From Dalbergia cochinchinensis (Eukaryota; Streptophyta; Magnoliopsida; Fabales; Fabaceae), in assembly GCA_031216125.1 (NCBI GenBank), contig CM062374.1:37083646-37147645 (forward strand): a stretch of DNA of 64,000 bases, written 5' to 3'. Numbering within the stretch: the first letter of the stretch is position 1; the number at the start of each line of letters is the position of its first letter. This document shows, one piece after another, positions 1 to 12,106 of the stretch. Made by a program: the position numbers and the translations under genes. The notes beneath the pieces were generated by a model that was not told the DNA's origin, did not search any database, and saw nothing but the letters and a program-made list of their open reading frames with translations.

Positions 1-2063
1 GTATTGGAGAGCAGAATGTTCAAGGCTCAAAGACAAAAAGGACAAAGATTCAAGTAATGCAGCAAGCGATCCTGAAAGTACTGGTAATGTTCTCGCAATA
101 TCAACCAGTTCAATTGGTGATACTTGGATGCTTGATTCTGGTTGCTCCTAACACATGTGTCAGAACTGGGATTGGTTTATAACTTACCAGTCAATAGATG
201 GTGGTGTTGTCCTTATAGGGAATGATATGTCTTGTAAAGTCATTGGCATTGGAATAGTCTAAATCAAGATGTATGATGGATTTGTGAGAACACTGAATGA
301 TGTATGGTATATACTGAATCTAAAGAAAAATCTTATATCCTTGGGCGTCTTTGATTCTCAAGGTTATAAGTATCTGCTAAAAGTAGAGTTTTAAAAATCT
401 CTACAGGTACTCTTATTGTGATGAAAGACAAGTTAGTCAACGGTCTTTGTTTACTTCAGGGAAGTACAGTTATTGAGACTCGCTCAGTGTCATCTTCATC
501 TAACTCAAATACAGATACTACTTGTTTGTGGCATATGCGTCTTGGGCATATGAGTGAAACAAGAATGTCAATTTTGAGCAAGTGCGGCTTACTAGGTGAT
601 CATAAAATTAAGAAGCTTGACTTTTGTGAATACGGTGTTTACGGGAAACAGACCAGAGTTAAGTTCAGCACTGCTATCTACAAGACTAAGGGTATAGTGG
701 ATTACATTCACTCTGACTTATGGGGCCCTGTGCCTATCCAAAGGTGGTGCCAGATATCTATTGACGTTCATTGATGATTTCTCGAGGAAGATATGGGTTT
801 ATTTTCTAAAACACAAGAATGATGTGTTTCATATTTTCAAGAAATGGAAAGTATTTATTGAAAACCAGACTAGCAAGAAAATCAAGCACCTTTGAACAGA
901 TAATGGTTTGGAGCTCTGTGAAGGTCAATTCAACGAGTTTTGTGAAAATGAAGGCATAGTAAGATATTGTACTATGCGAAAGACTCTACAACAAAATGAA
1001 GTGGCAGAATATATGAATAGAACTCTTTTGGATAGGGCTCATTGTATGCTCTCCAATGCTGGTTTGTCTGAAGAATTTTAGGATAAAGCTGTCAATATGG
1101 CTTGCTATTTTGTAAATCAGTTTTCATCAACTGCTATCGATTTGAAGACTTTTATTGAGATATGGTCTGATGCTCCTACTAAGTATTCAAATTTGAGCAT
1201 TTTTGGTTGTCTTGTATATGCTCATATTGATGATTGAAAGCTTGAGCGAAGGCCACTAAAATATATATTTCTCAATTATGCAATTAGGGTAAAAGGTTAC
1301 AGATTATGGTATATAAAACCTAAGTCATCCAAATTCATAATTAGCAGAGATGTCAAGTTCAATAAATTATCCATGCTTTATCCGAAAAAGGAGATTAACA
1401 ATATAGAAAAAGTCCAGGATGTTAGCAAGCAAGTGGAGTTTAAAGTTGAATTAACAAAGCAGATGGAAGGAGATGCTTCTAATCAGTCCATTCAAGAAGA
1501 ATAAGATATTGTTGATGGTGTAGATGCACGACAGCAGTTGCAGCATTATAATCTTACAAGAGATAGAGACAAGAAGCAAGTAAAACCACACAGAGATATG
1601 GTCATGTAGATAGAGTCTCTATTGCATTATCAATGGCAAAGGATATGGAATTAGAAGATCTTCCCACATACCATGAGGCTATTTCGTGTGAAGAGTCTAC
1701 ATAATGGATTGCTACGATAAGTGAAGAGATGGATTCTCCATCATAAGAACTAGACTTGGAAGTTAGTGAAATCAATTAAAGGATATAAAGTTGTTGGCTG
1801 CGAATGGATCTTCAAGAAAAAGGAAGGATCCCCTGGATTTGAATCATTTCAATACAAAGCATACTTAGTTGCAAGAGGTTTTAGCCAAAGAAAAGGAATA
1901 GACTTCAATGAAGTATTTTTTCCTATTATGAGACATAACTCCATTCGTGTATTGCTCGCTATGGTTGCACTGTTTGACTTAGAGCTTGAACTGCTCGATC
2001 AAGATAGTTTTTCTTCATGGTAAGGTTGAAGAAGAAATCTACTTGCAGCAACCATAAGGTTTC
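1..2063 (+). pseudogene. Ty1/copia polyprotein, 5' part (E0), decayed
   Basis: Translation in shifting frames gives, in order: a protease-type stretch around 125-160 with a DSGCS motif, a GAG-pre-integrase region (about 418-680, with LWHMRLGHMSE and a Cys/Lys-rich end), an integrase core (about 690-1250, including a TDNG-type stretch), and the start of the copia reverse transcriptase (about 1766-2050, CEWIFKKKEG and VARGFSQRKGIDF). Several in-frame stops and frame changes make it non-functional. Gag and the 5' LTR would lie left of the window. The reverse transcriptase is cut at 2063 by gypsy element E1 and resumes at 9479. The layout (integrase before reverse transcriptase) is diagnostic of copia. 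A Tork/Tnt1-like lineage is my guess only. Confidence 0.85.
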
Positions 2064-3653
2064 TGATAAAGGGCATTTGTGCCACTTTTCTTACTTCTCA
2101 ACCTTAACTTTTTACATGAATTTTAATGTGCTGTTGACACAATTAATAAAGATTTTGATTTATTCCTCATTGTGTGATTTTGATAGAATTGATGAATTTT
2201 GCATTGATTTTTGTATAATTATTGGATTAGAACCTATTGCATTTAACCTGTCTCTTTGAATATAGTTTTTATATATAGAAGCTTTGAATTAAGTGCAAAT
2301 GTCAAGAATAGGGGATCAGATTAAGACAAATAAAGATGTTTAGGAAATCTCAAGAAGTCCTCTACAACTTTCATTCAGCTTAAAACCCAGTTCTAAGAGT
2401 ATCTTGGTGAAAATCGAGTTGCAAGATTAAATATTACTGACATTCTGATGCTGTCTAACTTGACCTCTAGTTAGTATTTTCATAATATTTGGAGCTATAG
2501 ATGTTTGATTGAGATGATTTTGGTGGCGTTGAAAAGCTTAGTCAAAGGGCTACAATCGCTATTTCTTATGCCAAGGCCAGATTCAATTTTGTCTAGCACT
2601 GCAGTGCTCATGAGCTTGTAGTACTCAACAGCACCTGAAAAATGACGTTCATCAGCATAGCTCACTATTGAGCGCCGCAGTGCTCATGAGCATTGCAGCG
2701 CTAATGCGATGACACAAAACAACTCAATTAACCTATTTTAGGGTCTCAGTTTGGGCTATTTTAGAGAGCAGTATTTAAGAAACTGCCATAGATTTTTACG
2801 CTAGCTTTTACTCAGTTTTAAGCTACCACTTTTAGTTACTATTATTCTCTCTCTTCTTCTTCTCTATTCTTCTCTTTCTTAAGGATTCCATTGGTGAAGG
2901 TGCTCTATCTTGAAAATTATGGCAAAGATTATTGTTATTATTTTTAGGTTCTTTTATTTCTATTGTTATAATCCTCCATAAATGGAGGAGTAGATTTCTT
3001 TACTAGTGTAGGGGTTTCTGGATTGGGATGACATTTGAGACCTTTTATTTATATTGAATGCATTGATTTTCTTAATGTTCTGCAATTTCCATTCCTTTAA
3101 CTATTGTGGTGATTGCTATAATCTTTATTGGAATAACTAAATTGGCGATTGTCATTAGAGAAACCCTTTGGGCAGAAATTGGTAGATCTATTGGTTTATA
3201 TTTGAAGGAGAACATTAGAATTCACATTCTGATTGGTTGGTAGCCTATAGTAATTGGTTCATTAAATCAATATGATTTCTAAGTAAATGGTGATCATCGT
3301 TTATTAGTCATTTGCATTAGTCAAGTTCTAGATGTCGATTGATCACTAGTAGAATTATCAGTAATTTGTTACTAATAGCCACTAATGGGCTTAATATTTA
3401 GTCAATGGTAATTGATTTGTAATCCTAGGAATATTTTGCACTAGTGTCTTCTTTACTATTGCTATTATCTCGTTGCTGTTAACTCTAAAATTTCATTGCG
3501 ATAATTCTCATTCTTCTAAACCCCCAATTTTCCCAACTAAATATTGAAGCCTGTTTGAGAGACGACCTAGGTTGCGCCCTTTACTGTATTTTTGGTGCAA
3601 CTTAGCATTAAAATAATTTCTAATTTAAGGATGTAGGCGACAACCTCCGTTCA
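2064..3653 (+). repeat. 5' LTR of E1
   Basis: About 1.59 kb, matching 7948-9478 over its length. It starts TGATAAAGGGCATTTG and ends CCGTTCA. A primer-binding-like site follows directly. It is some 60 bp longer than the 3' copy, mainly from an extra piece near 2625-2690 that repeats the GCACTGCAGTGC-type motif. Many differences between the two copies indicate an old insertion. Confidence 0.85.
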
Positions 3654-3680
3654 AATTTTGACATCATTATCGGGGAGGCA
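3654..3680 (+). promoter_or_regulatory. Degenerate tRNA primer-binding site of E1
   Basis: Directly after the LTR end lies TTTGACATCATTATCGGGGA. OTA-type plant gypsy elements usually carry a tRNA-Asp site resembling TTGGCGCCGTTGCCGGGGA here. The observed sequence differs from that consensus mainly by C-to-T and G-to-A changes, as expected from deamination. The consensus comes from general knowledge; the match is by eye. Confidence 0.6.
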
Positions 3681-3811
3681 TTAAAACTTAGTTGTTTATT
3701 TTATTTTTTTTTATTTTTTTCCAGTTTTATTTTATTTTATTTTATTTATTTATTTACTATTTTTATTTTTTGTAATTTATTTTACTCTGCAAAAAAAAAC
3801 TATTCTCTTGT

Positions 3812-6131
3812 ATGAGGCATTCCCTGTCTGTTAGAAATTTGATGCCTTTTGATTCTGAAATTGAGAAAACCTTGAGAAAAATTAGATAAGCAAAGCATCT
3901 ACAAGTGGAACTATCTGAGCGTTCTGATCCTCTGTTTAGTGTTTCAGGTAATACAGGTGACATAGGGGATAGGAATAGGACATTTAGGGAGCTCACTGTT
4001 CCTAATTTCACCTAGCAGCCCTTGGCCATTACATACGCCAGGCTAGACAATAATTTTGAGTTTAAAGGATACATGGTTCATACTCTGTCCAAGTTTCATC
4101 AGCTGTCTGGAGAAGATCCCCACTAGCACTTGAAGAAGCTACACATGGTGTGTTTTGGCATAAGGCCCACTGCGGTAGAGGTGGATGATGTTAAACTCAG
4201 AGTATTCCCCTTCTCGCTAGAGGGTACTGTAGAAAACTAGTTCTTTAATTTGCCAGACAGGATTATAAATAGTTGGATGGGCATGAAGAGGCTTTTCTTG
4301 GAGAGGTATTTTCCTGCCTCTAGAGTGGCTTCTATCAGAAAGGAGATCTCTGGAATTCGACAGTTAGATGAGACTCTTCATGAGTATTGGAGCGTTTCAA
4401 GCTCCTCTGTGTAAGCTGCCCCAACCATCATATTCCAAAGCAGCTCCTCCTTTAGTATTTTTATGAAGGGTTAGTACCTGCTGATAGATGCATGATAGAT
4501 GCTGTTAATGGAGGAGCACTTTTGGATAAGACCTTGGTAGAGACTCGTGCTTTGATAGAAAATATGGCTGTCAATTTTCAACAATTTGGTTCCAAGATTA
4601 CAGCCAATACAAGGGGCCTACATTGAATAAGCCAGCAGAGATTCCAATGTTAACTCAGACTTTACAGCAACTTTCTGGTCTTATATAGCAATTAATGGTT
4701 AGTCAGATAGCAACTCCAGTAGTTCCTAAGGTTTGTGGCATATGTACTTCAATTGATCATCACACTGATATGTGCCCAGCATTGCAAGATGACTTAACCA
4801 CTAGTGTAGCAACAACAAACCCCTTCTAGAGTTAACCTCAAAATCAGGCAGGCCAGTTCCCATTTGGGAGTACTTATAACTCCAACTGGAAGAATCATCT
4901 CAATTTGAAGTGGGAAAATAACTCTCAACCACAGGGCCAACCCTCACAGCAAAAGTATTTGGCACCTTATCAGATGCAACAGGCCCTTCCTACACCTCTA
5001 ACTTCAAATCCTACCATGATTGAGATGATGAAGATGATGATAGAGCAAGTGCAGTAAATTAGAGGAGAAAATATCCAGCTGAGAAAGGAGGTGACTCAGA
5101 TGCAAAATAGTCAGAGCCAGTAGGGCCCAGCTACCTAGCTACCATCTCAAACCGTGCCTAATCCAAGGGGAAATGTCTGTGCTATCACTCTTAGGCTTAG
5201 GAAGAAAATTGAAGAAGTGACTAAGCCTGTCTAGGAAAAGAAGCAAGTTGAATATGAGCTTGGAAAACATTCTAGTGAGTGCTGCAGTGATCAACCAGCA
5301 CTGCAGTGCTTTGCAGAAGATGAAAGCCCGGCACCAGAACACTCCTCGGGTGAGCACTGCAACGCTCAACTAGCTCTGTAGCGCTCCATAGAATCTGCAA
5401 AAGTTCCAGAATTCATTCCCCTTTTGCCATTCCTATAAAGGATCCAACCCAGAAAGTCTTCTACATCAGAATTGGATTTTGAAACCTGGGAAACATTTAA
5501 AAAGGTGCAAGTAAACATACTCCTGTGGGATGCAATCAAGTAAATTCCTAAATATGCAAAATTCTTAAAAGGTCTATGCACCAATAGGAGGAAGATCAAG
5601 GGCAGTGGGGAGGACAAGGTGACTGTGGGGGGGTCAATGCTTCCTCCATTATCAAGCCAAGCAACCTGCCGACTAAGTGCAAGGACCCGGGCACATTCTA
5701 TGTTCCTTGTACCATTGGGAACTTGCATATTACGAGAGCCCAAACTGACCTTGGGGAGGATATTAATGTTATGCTCAAATCATTTTACCAGTCCTTGCAC
5801 TTTGGAGAGCTCAAGCCAATTAAGTTGCAAATTCAGTTGGTCAATCGCAGCATCACAATACTAGAGGGAGTATTGGAAGATGTTAGTAAATGATTTAATA
5901 TTTTCTGCTGATTTTTATGTGCTTGAAATGAAAAATGACACCAATACCAGCCCACATACATTGATCTTGGAAAGACCCTTTTTGAAAATTGCTAGAAAGT
6001 TGATTGATATTCATGCTGGCACATTATCCATGGAGTATGGGGACATGAAAATACAATTTAATTTATCTAATGCTATGAAACATCCTACGAGGAACATTCC
6101 CTATTTGGCATTGATATCATTGGCTCTTTAG
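3812..6131 (+). pseudogene. E1 gag and aspartic protease, decayed
   Basis: An ATG at 3812 opens a gag-like reading. The family-typical gag core follows (about 4060-4600; fragments DDVKLRVFPFSLEGT, LFLERYFPAS, RKEISGIRQLDETLHEYW and a GGALLDKT stretch). A protease-like segment follows at about 5600-6130 (CTIGNLHITRAQTDLGEDIN, then a region ending near 6130). Many in-frame TAG and TAA codons occur where CAG, CAA or TGG would be expected, along with frame changes, so no complete protein can be made. Gag would form the particle core and the protease would process it. The reverse transcriptase that should follow is missing. Confidence 0.7.
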
Positions 6132-7947
6132 TTGATTATGCTTGTAAGGACCCAAATCCCCCCTTCCCCACTTTTTCTTCTTCCATGGGATATGATGTAC
6201 CTGTTGTTTTAGAGTATTCTAAGTTTTTAGATACAGGTATACCACCTAGGCAATAGTCATTAGTTTGCCAAATGCTCCATAACCAGCCCACATTGGGTAA
6301 AAAGTCCTATGAGTAGTAGTGGATCTTGCTGCATGAGCCCCCGGCAAAACTAATGGCTGGAAGGCCAAAGTCTAGATGGAAGTGACCATTCTTTGTTACC
6401 TATGTACACCCTGACGGTGCAACTGAGTTAGAGAACTCCAGGATAGTTCGACGTACTATTGATAGGAACCGACTGATATACCTTTATGAGACCCCCACGG
6501 ATCTAAGGGTTCAAACATCCTACCTATGAGTTGAAGCTGCTCACTCTCCATGAGGGTCCTCACCATCCAACATAAGAACGTTAAAGCAAAGTGCTGAGTG
6601 GGAGACAACCCACCATGAAGTTTTCCTTTACCTTTTCCTTTCATTTTTCTGCATTTTTTTTGTCATTTTTAGTTTTAATTATTGCATCATATTTATTTTC
6701 ATTTGCATTTTACATCATCCTTTTAGCACCTTAGAGGTTACATGCATAGGCTCACGCCACATGCACCTAATTGACTTGCTTGGCATTAACTTTATCTTAT
6801 GCTGCATGGTTGGGAGATTCATTGTGTTGTTTGGATTGAGTATATGCAATTTTACCTGTGAGATTTTGAGCCTCCTTGATTGGATTATCATGCACTATCC
6901 TTATTTGCTTATGTGTGTTTCCCTCTTTGGATTTGTATTCCAGAACTTGCTTAGGGTCTTACTTGAAAATATGTTTCTATGTGCATGCTTGCATATGATT
7001 GAAGCATTTTTCTTTTTTTTTTTTAGCCGCTTGCACATATAGCCAATCTTTGCTTGTTATCATTATTTAGCCCCTTTGAGCCTTATTGCCTATTCTTTTA
7101 TTTTAGTACATCCTTAATCCAAAGTGAAAAACTATGAAAATTCACAATCTTTTAGGCTTAGGAGAGTATTTATGCATTTTTTATATGTACTTGAGCATAA
7201 TTATGGGGGAGAGCATAAGGACATCCTTCAATTTAAGTATGGGGGAGGAACAATATGTACCCAAAATTTAACAAGTGGCATGCGAAGAAAACAAATAGGA
7301 ACAATGCAAGGTTGATAAAAAAAAAGACTATGAAAAAGTTTAGTTGAAGGTGTGCCACATTTTAAAAGAAAGACTTGTAATTGTGTTAAGTTGGACAAAG
7401 TGTACCCTTAGATACTTATGCTCTTGGTATATACATTTGTTCTCCTTTGACTTCAGATTTAGCCCGATTAGCCTATATTTTTATCTATCTTCACCCAAGC
7501 CCTATTGCAACTAAAGGTACGTCCTCTTGATTTAGTATGTATATGTGCATGACAAAATGGAGAATGAGACCCATAGCAAGTTTATGGTAATGTATTTTCA
7601 TTTGAGATGATTGAGTGTGCATCATAACCCAAAACACTTGAGTAAATGAGGGCAAACACTGACTTTGGGAGGACTTTTGTATTTGATCTGTGCATTATAT
7701 TTGAATTCTACTTTATGTGCTAGGTTCTTATTCATGCCTTGCTTGTTGTAAATCTCTTGATTGTTGGTGGGAAAGCTCACTCTGGTGCCTCTAGGTTCAT
7801 TGGATTAGTGTATTATCATTTAATTTCATGCATCATGTATTTTAGGTTAGGAGTCTAGTGTAGTCCTTGTTTACTGCTTCTCATCCATGCCTTGGTTTGA
7901 TTTTAGTTCCATATGAGGATATGTGAAAGCTTAAGTGTGAAGGAGTT

Positions 7948-9478
7948 TGATAAGGGGTATTTATGCCACTTATATTACTTCTAAACTTTAACTTTTTACA
8001 TGAGTTTTAATGTGTTGTTGACACAATTAATAAGGATTTTGATTTATTCCTCATTGTGTGGTTTTGATAGAATTGATGACTTTTGTATTGATTTTGGGAT
8101 AATTATTGGATTAGAACCTGTTGCGTTTAACTTGTCTCTTTGAGTATGGTTTTATATACAGGAGCTTTGAATTGGGTGCAAATATCAAGAACAAAGAATC
8201 AAATTAAGACAAATAAAGATGTTTTGGAAAGCTCAAGAAGTCCTCTACAACTTTTATGTTCAGTTCAAAACTCAGTTCTAAGAGTATCTTGGTGAAAATT
8301 GGATTGTAAGATTAAAAGTTGCCGATGTTCTGATACTGTTTAACTTGACCTCTAGTTGGTGTTTTCATAATCTCTGGAGCTACAGATGTCCGATTGAGAT
8401 GATTTTGGTGTGTTAGAAAGCTTATTTAAAGGGCTACAATTGCTATTTCTAATGCCGAGGTCAGATTCAATTCTATACAGCATTGCAGCACTCATGAGCA
8501 CTGCAGCGCTGGTGCAATGACGTAGAACAACTCATTTAACCTGTTTTAGGGCCCAATTTTGGGCTATTTTAAAGAGTAGTATTTAAGGAACCATCATAGA
8601 TTTTTACCCTAGCTTTTACTCAGTTTTAAGCCGCCATTTTCAGTTACTATTATTTTTTCTCTACATCTCTCTCTTCTCCTTCTCTATTTTTCTCTTTCTT
8701 AGGGATTCCATTGGTGAAGGTGCTCTGTCTTGAAGATTGGGGCAAGGATTATTCCTATTATTTTCAGGTTCTTTTATCTTCATTGTTGTAATCCTCTAAT
8801 GATGGAGGAGTAGATTTATTTACTAGTGTAAGGGTTTCCGGATGGATTGGGATGACATTTGAGACCCTTTATTTATATTGAATGCATTGATTTTCTTAAT
8901 GTTCTACAGTTTCCATTCCTTTAATTGTTGCGGTAATTATTATAATCTTTATTGAAATAATTAAATTAGCAATTATCGTTTAGAAAAACCTTTTGAGCAT
9001 AAATTGGTAGATCTATTGGTTTATGTTTGAGAGAGAACATTGGAATTAACATTCCGATTGGCGGTTAGGCTATAGCAATTAGTTCATTAAATTAATGTGA
9101 TTTCTAAATAAATTGACGATCGTCGTTTATTAGTTATTTGCATTGATCAAATTCTGGAGGTCGATCGATCACTAGTAGAATTGCCAGTAATTTATTACTA
9201 ATAGCTACCAATGGGCTTAATATTCGCTCAATGATAATTGATTTCCAATCATAGGAATACCTTGCACTAGTGCTTCTTTACTGTTGCTATTATCTCATTG
9301 CTATTAATTCTAAAATTCTATTGCTATAATTTTCATTCTTCCAAAACCCCAATTTTCCAAACTAAGTGTTGAAGTTTCCTTGAAAGACGACTTAGGTTGT
9401 GTCATTTACTATATTTTTTGTGCAACTTAGCATTAAAATAATTTCTAATTTGAGGAGATAGGTGACAACCTCTATTCA
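7948..9478 (+). repeat. 3' LTR of E1
   Basis: About 1.53 kb, direct repeat of 2064-3653. It starts TGATAAGGGG and ends CTATTCA. Copia coding sequence resumes about 5 bp later. Confidence 0.85.
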
Positions 9479-10620
9479 TTTACATTGTTCAAGGCAAGGA
9501 GGATCATGTTTGTCTCTTAGAGAAGTCCTTATATAGCTTAAAGCAATCTCCTCGCCAATGGTATAAGAGATTTGACACTTTTCATGTTAGGTCGCGGTTA
9601 CTCAAGGAGTAATTATGACTATTGTGTTTACCATAAAAAGCTCTCAGATGGTTCGTTTTGTCTATTTCTTGCTCTATGTTTAGGACAAGCTTATTGCTGC
9701 TAAGAGTATGTCTGAGATCAAGAAACCTAAGGAGCAACTCAGTGGTGAATTTGAAATGAAAGACTTGAGTGCAATTAAGACAATTTTGGTCATGGAAATT
9801 CACAAGGATCGACATGCCGAAAAATTATATTTATCTCAGAAGAAGTATATTGAAAAAGTACTTGAGTGCTTTGGAATGCAAAGTCTGTGAGCACTCCGTT
9901 AGCAGCCTATTTCAGATTATCAGCCGCACATTCATCACAGTCCATTGAAGAGGAGGAACAAATATCACACATTCCTTATGCTAGTGCAGTTGGAAGCATC
10001 ATGTATGCTGTGGTATGTACTCAACCAGATATTTCACATGCCATTAGTGTTGGTAGCAGATATATGGGGTATCCTAGCAAGATGCATTGGTAGGCAGTGA
10101 AATTGATACTTCAATATTTTTGAGGTACAACAGATGTTGGCTTAGCATATGATAGAAGTTCAAACACTGGTGGTAGTGATATTGGATATATATGATGACT
10201 CAGATTATACTGGAGATGTTGACAAAAGGAAATCTCTGACAGAATATGTCTTTATGTTTTCGGGTAGTAACTTCACAGTCTACTATTACACTATCTACCA
10301 CAGAAGCCGAATAAATGTTAGCAGTAGAAGCTATGAAGGAAGCCATTGGCTCAGAAGTTTGGTCGGCAATTGGGCTTGGAATAAGATATTACAACTATTT
10401 ATTGTGAGAATCAAAGTTCATACATTTGACCAGAAATCAAATGTATCATGAGAGAATCAAATATATTGATGTCAGGCATCATTTCATCCAGGAGATTATT
10501 TCTCAAGATATCATTGTAATAAAGAAGATTGGTATCTCATACAATCCAACTAATATGTTGACAAAGTCAAGCACTATTGTAAGTTTAAGCACTGCTTAGA
10601 CTTAGTTGACATTCGTAATA
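9479..10620 (+). pseudogene. Ty1/copia polyprotein, 3' part (E0), decayed
   Basis: This continues the copia reverse transcriptase broken at 2063: a KEDHVCLLEKSLYSLKQSP-type stretch at about 9485-9550, then KYIEKVLECFGM and the STPL region near 9840-9900, then an IPYASAVGSIMYAV segment. RNase H follows at about 10140-10560 (a DSDYTGDVDKRKS-like stretch, then HHFIQEIIS). Stops and frameshifts are present. The coding remnant ends near 10620, just before a probable 3' LTR. Confidence 0.85.
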
Positions 10621-10642
10621 TGTGAGTTTCCCCTTATGGGCA

Positions 10643-11217
10643 TGTTGGAGAAAGCGATTTCAGAAACTTGAAGATGGATGAAAAATCAAGTCAAGATAGA
10701 GATTTGTCAAGTTTAGTGACTTGACTTTTTTGCTCAGACAATGGATAGAAAGTCCGGCATCCTTTCGGTGCAGCACATGGAAAAGCTAAGTTTTTCTAAA
10801 GGTGCAACAAGTAAATCGTTGGCACCAAAATGAATAATAAATGAGGTTGAAAATTTTGACACAAGAAGATCTATAAATAGAGCTTCATTTGCAACACTTG
10901 AAGCATTAGAACATTGACAGAGTAAAAATCAAATCCTCTTCTCTTTTTAGTTATAGAATAGAATTATTTGTTCCTTGTGAGTTGAAAGTATACATCGATG
11001 AAAAAAATACTGAGGTACTCCAGATGCATTTGAGATTTGGGTTGAGTGGAGTGTGTCCATCTTTTCTATCTCCATTATATTTCCATGATGAAATATTTGA
11101 CATTTTCCCTTACCCGTGGATGTAAACTTTAAGCCGAACCACATATAATTTCTAGTGCCATTTGTTTTATATTTTCACATATTTATTTTGCGTCTTTTGG
11201 GCTCGCCATTTCATAAC
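10643..11217 (+). repeat. Probable 3' LTR of copia element E0
   Basis: It begins TGTTGGAGAAAG about 20 bp after the end of the RNase H remnant, the usual place and start of a copia 3' LTR. A TATA-like CTATAAATAG lies near 10871. The 3' end carries the copia-typical stretch GTGGATGTAAACTTTAAGCC near 11115-11135. The 5' LTR lies outside the window, so the right boundary is an estimate. Confidence 0.5.
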
Positions 11218-12060
11218 ACTTCTCAATGATTTACTTTTGAATCGCAGCCTCCCTCAGTAAAAAATTTCAAACCATGAGCCAGTGTCTCAATTACAAGGTT
11301 GTCATCTTTCGCATGCAAATCTAGTCACACTCTTTTTCCTTTTGTTTACTCTCTTTTTTGCCATTATCGCGGCAATTACACGGTCCGCGTCTAAGTTCTC
11401 TATTACTCTATACTGAATCCATCATGAAATAAACCGCCATCAACGCCCTCCCATGCCTTCTTTATTCAACTATGCTAAACTTCCGCTAGATTTCAGGTGG
11501 AATTCGGAGATGATTCCTTTCATGTTGATTTGATATGATCTTGAAATGTGTGATCTCTCGTCATTTATTTCGAAAGTCAGAGTTAAACATGGTATGTGAC
11601 ATGTACACACAATAAGGTTGTATGAAAAATCAACGAGAGGATTCCTCCCTGATGCATCGCCCTCCTTGAAATCTCCAGGGGAAACTACGTCAACATTGAT
11701 AACAGCACAGCTCCGTGCCAACACTAATTGTCACCCAAATTAAAGCAATTTCGTGATAAGCCCATAAATTATGATGGCCCATGAAAACTACACCTTCAAT
11801 CACTTCGCGAGTGTGTATGTTTGTACTATCACTTCACAAGTGTGTGTCTTCATCATAAAATAATGGAGTTTGTTCCCTTCCATTACTTACTCTTGGTCGT
11901 CCCACCAACCTCAATCAATGAAGCGTGTGCTGAAACCTTCTTATTTCAAGCGAATTTGACTCTCAAACTACCTCTTTAAAATGTAAAATTTTCTTATCAA
12001 TGCACTTAAATTGAATCTTATATATAATTTCGATCTTATGATTAGTAAATGGTAATTATC
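11218..12060. other. Unassigned intergenic (or intronic) sequence
   Basis: Non-repetitive-looking sequence between the copia LTR and paralogue C. Short open frames on the minus strand (for example 11470-11724) show no domain, no LRR and no splice pattern matching exon 3 of genes A or B. If paralogue C is complete beyond the window, this would be part of its intron 2. Confidence 0.4.
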
Positions 12061-12106
12061 CTACTTGATAGTATATAGAGAGAGGGGAAAGGAAGCGAAT
12101 ACATAC

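Larger units (their letters stand above)
2064..9478 (+). mobile_element. Nested OTA-type Ty3/gypsy element E1, gag-protease only
   Basis: Two long direct repeats (2064-3653 and 7948-9478) begin TGATAA and end TTCA, bounding about 4.3 kb of internal sequence. The internal part carries a gag and an aspartic-protease-like region, then a short piece resembling a pol 3' end (about 6340-6650) and non-coding sequence with purine runs such as ATGGGGGAG near 7200-7250. No reverse transcriptase, RNase H or integrase core was found, so the element looks like a deletion derivative that needed another element's enzymes. It interrupts the reverse transcriptase of copia element E0: the copia protein reads up to 2060 and continues at about 9484. 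The 5-bp flanks (GTTTC and TTTAC) do not match, so no clean target duplication can be claimed. Confidence 0.85.

Noticed and set aside
6761..7042. Hydrophobic plus-strand open frame in E1
   Set aside because: It lies in the non-coding part before the 3' LTR and its hydrophobicity reflects T-rich DNA.
2059..9483. Target-site duplication for E1
   Set aside because: Flanking 5-mers GTTTC and TTTAC do not match well enough, although the copia protein is clearly split here.
11470..11724. Possible exon 3 of paralogue C
   Set aside because: The open frame shows no LRR consensus and no acceptor in the required phase.
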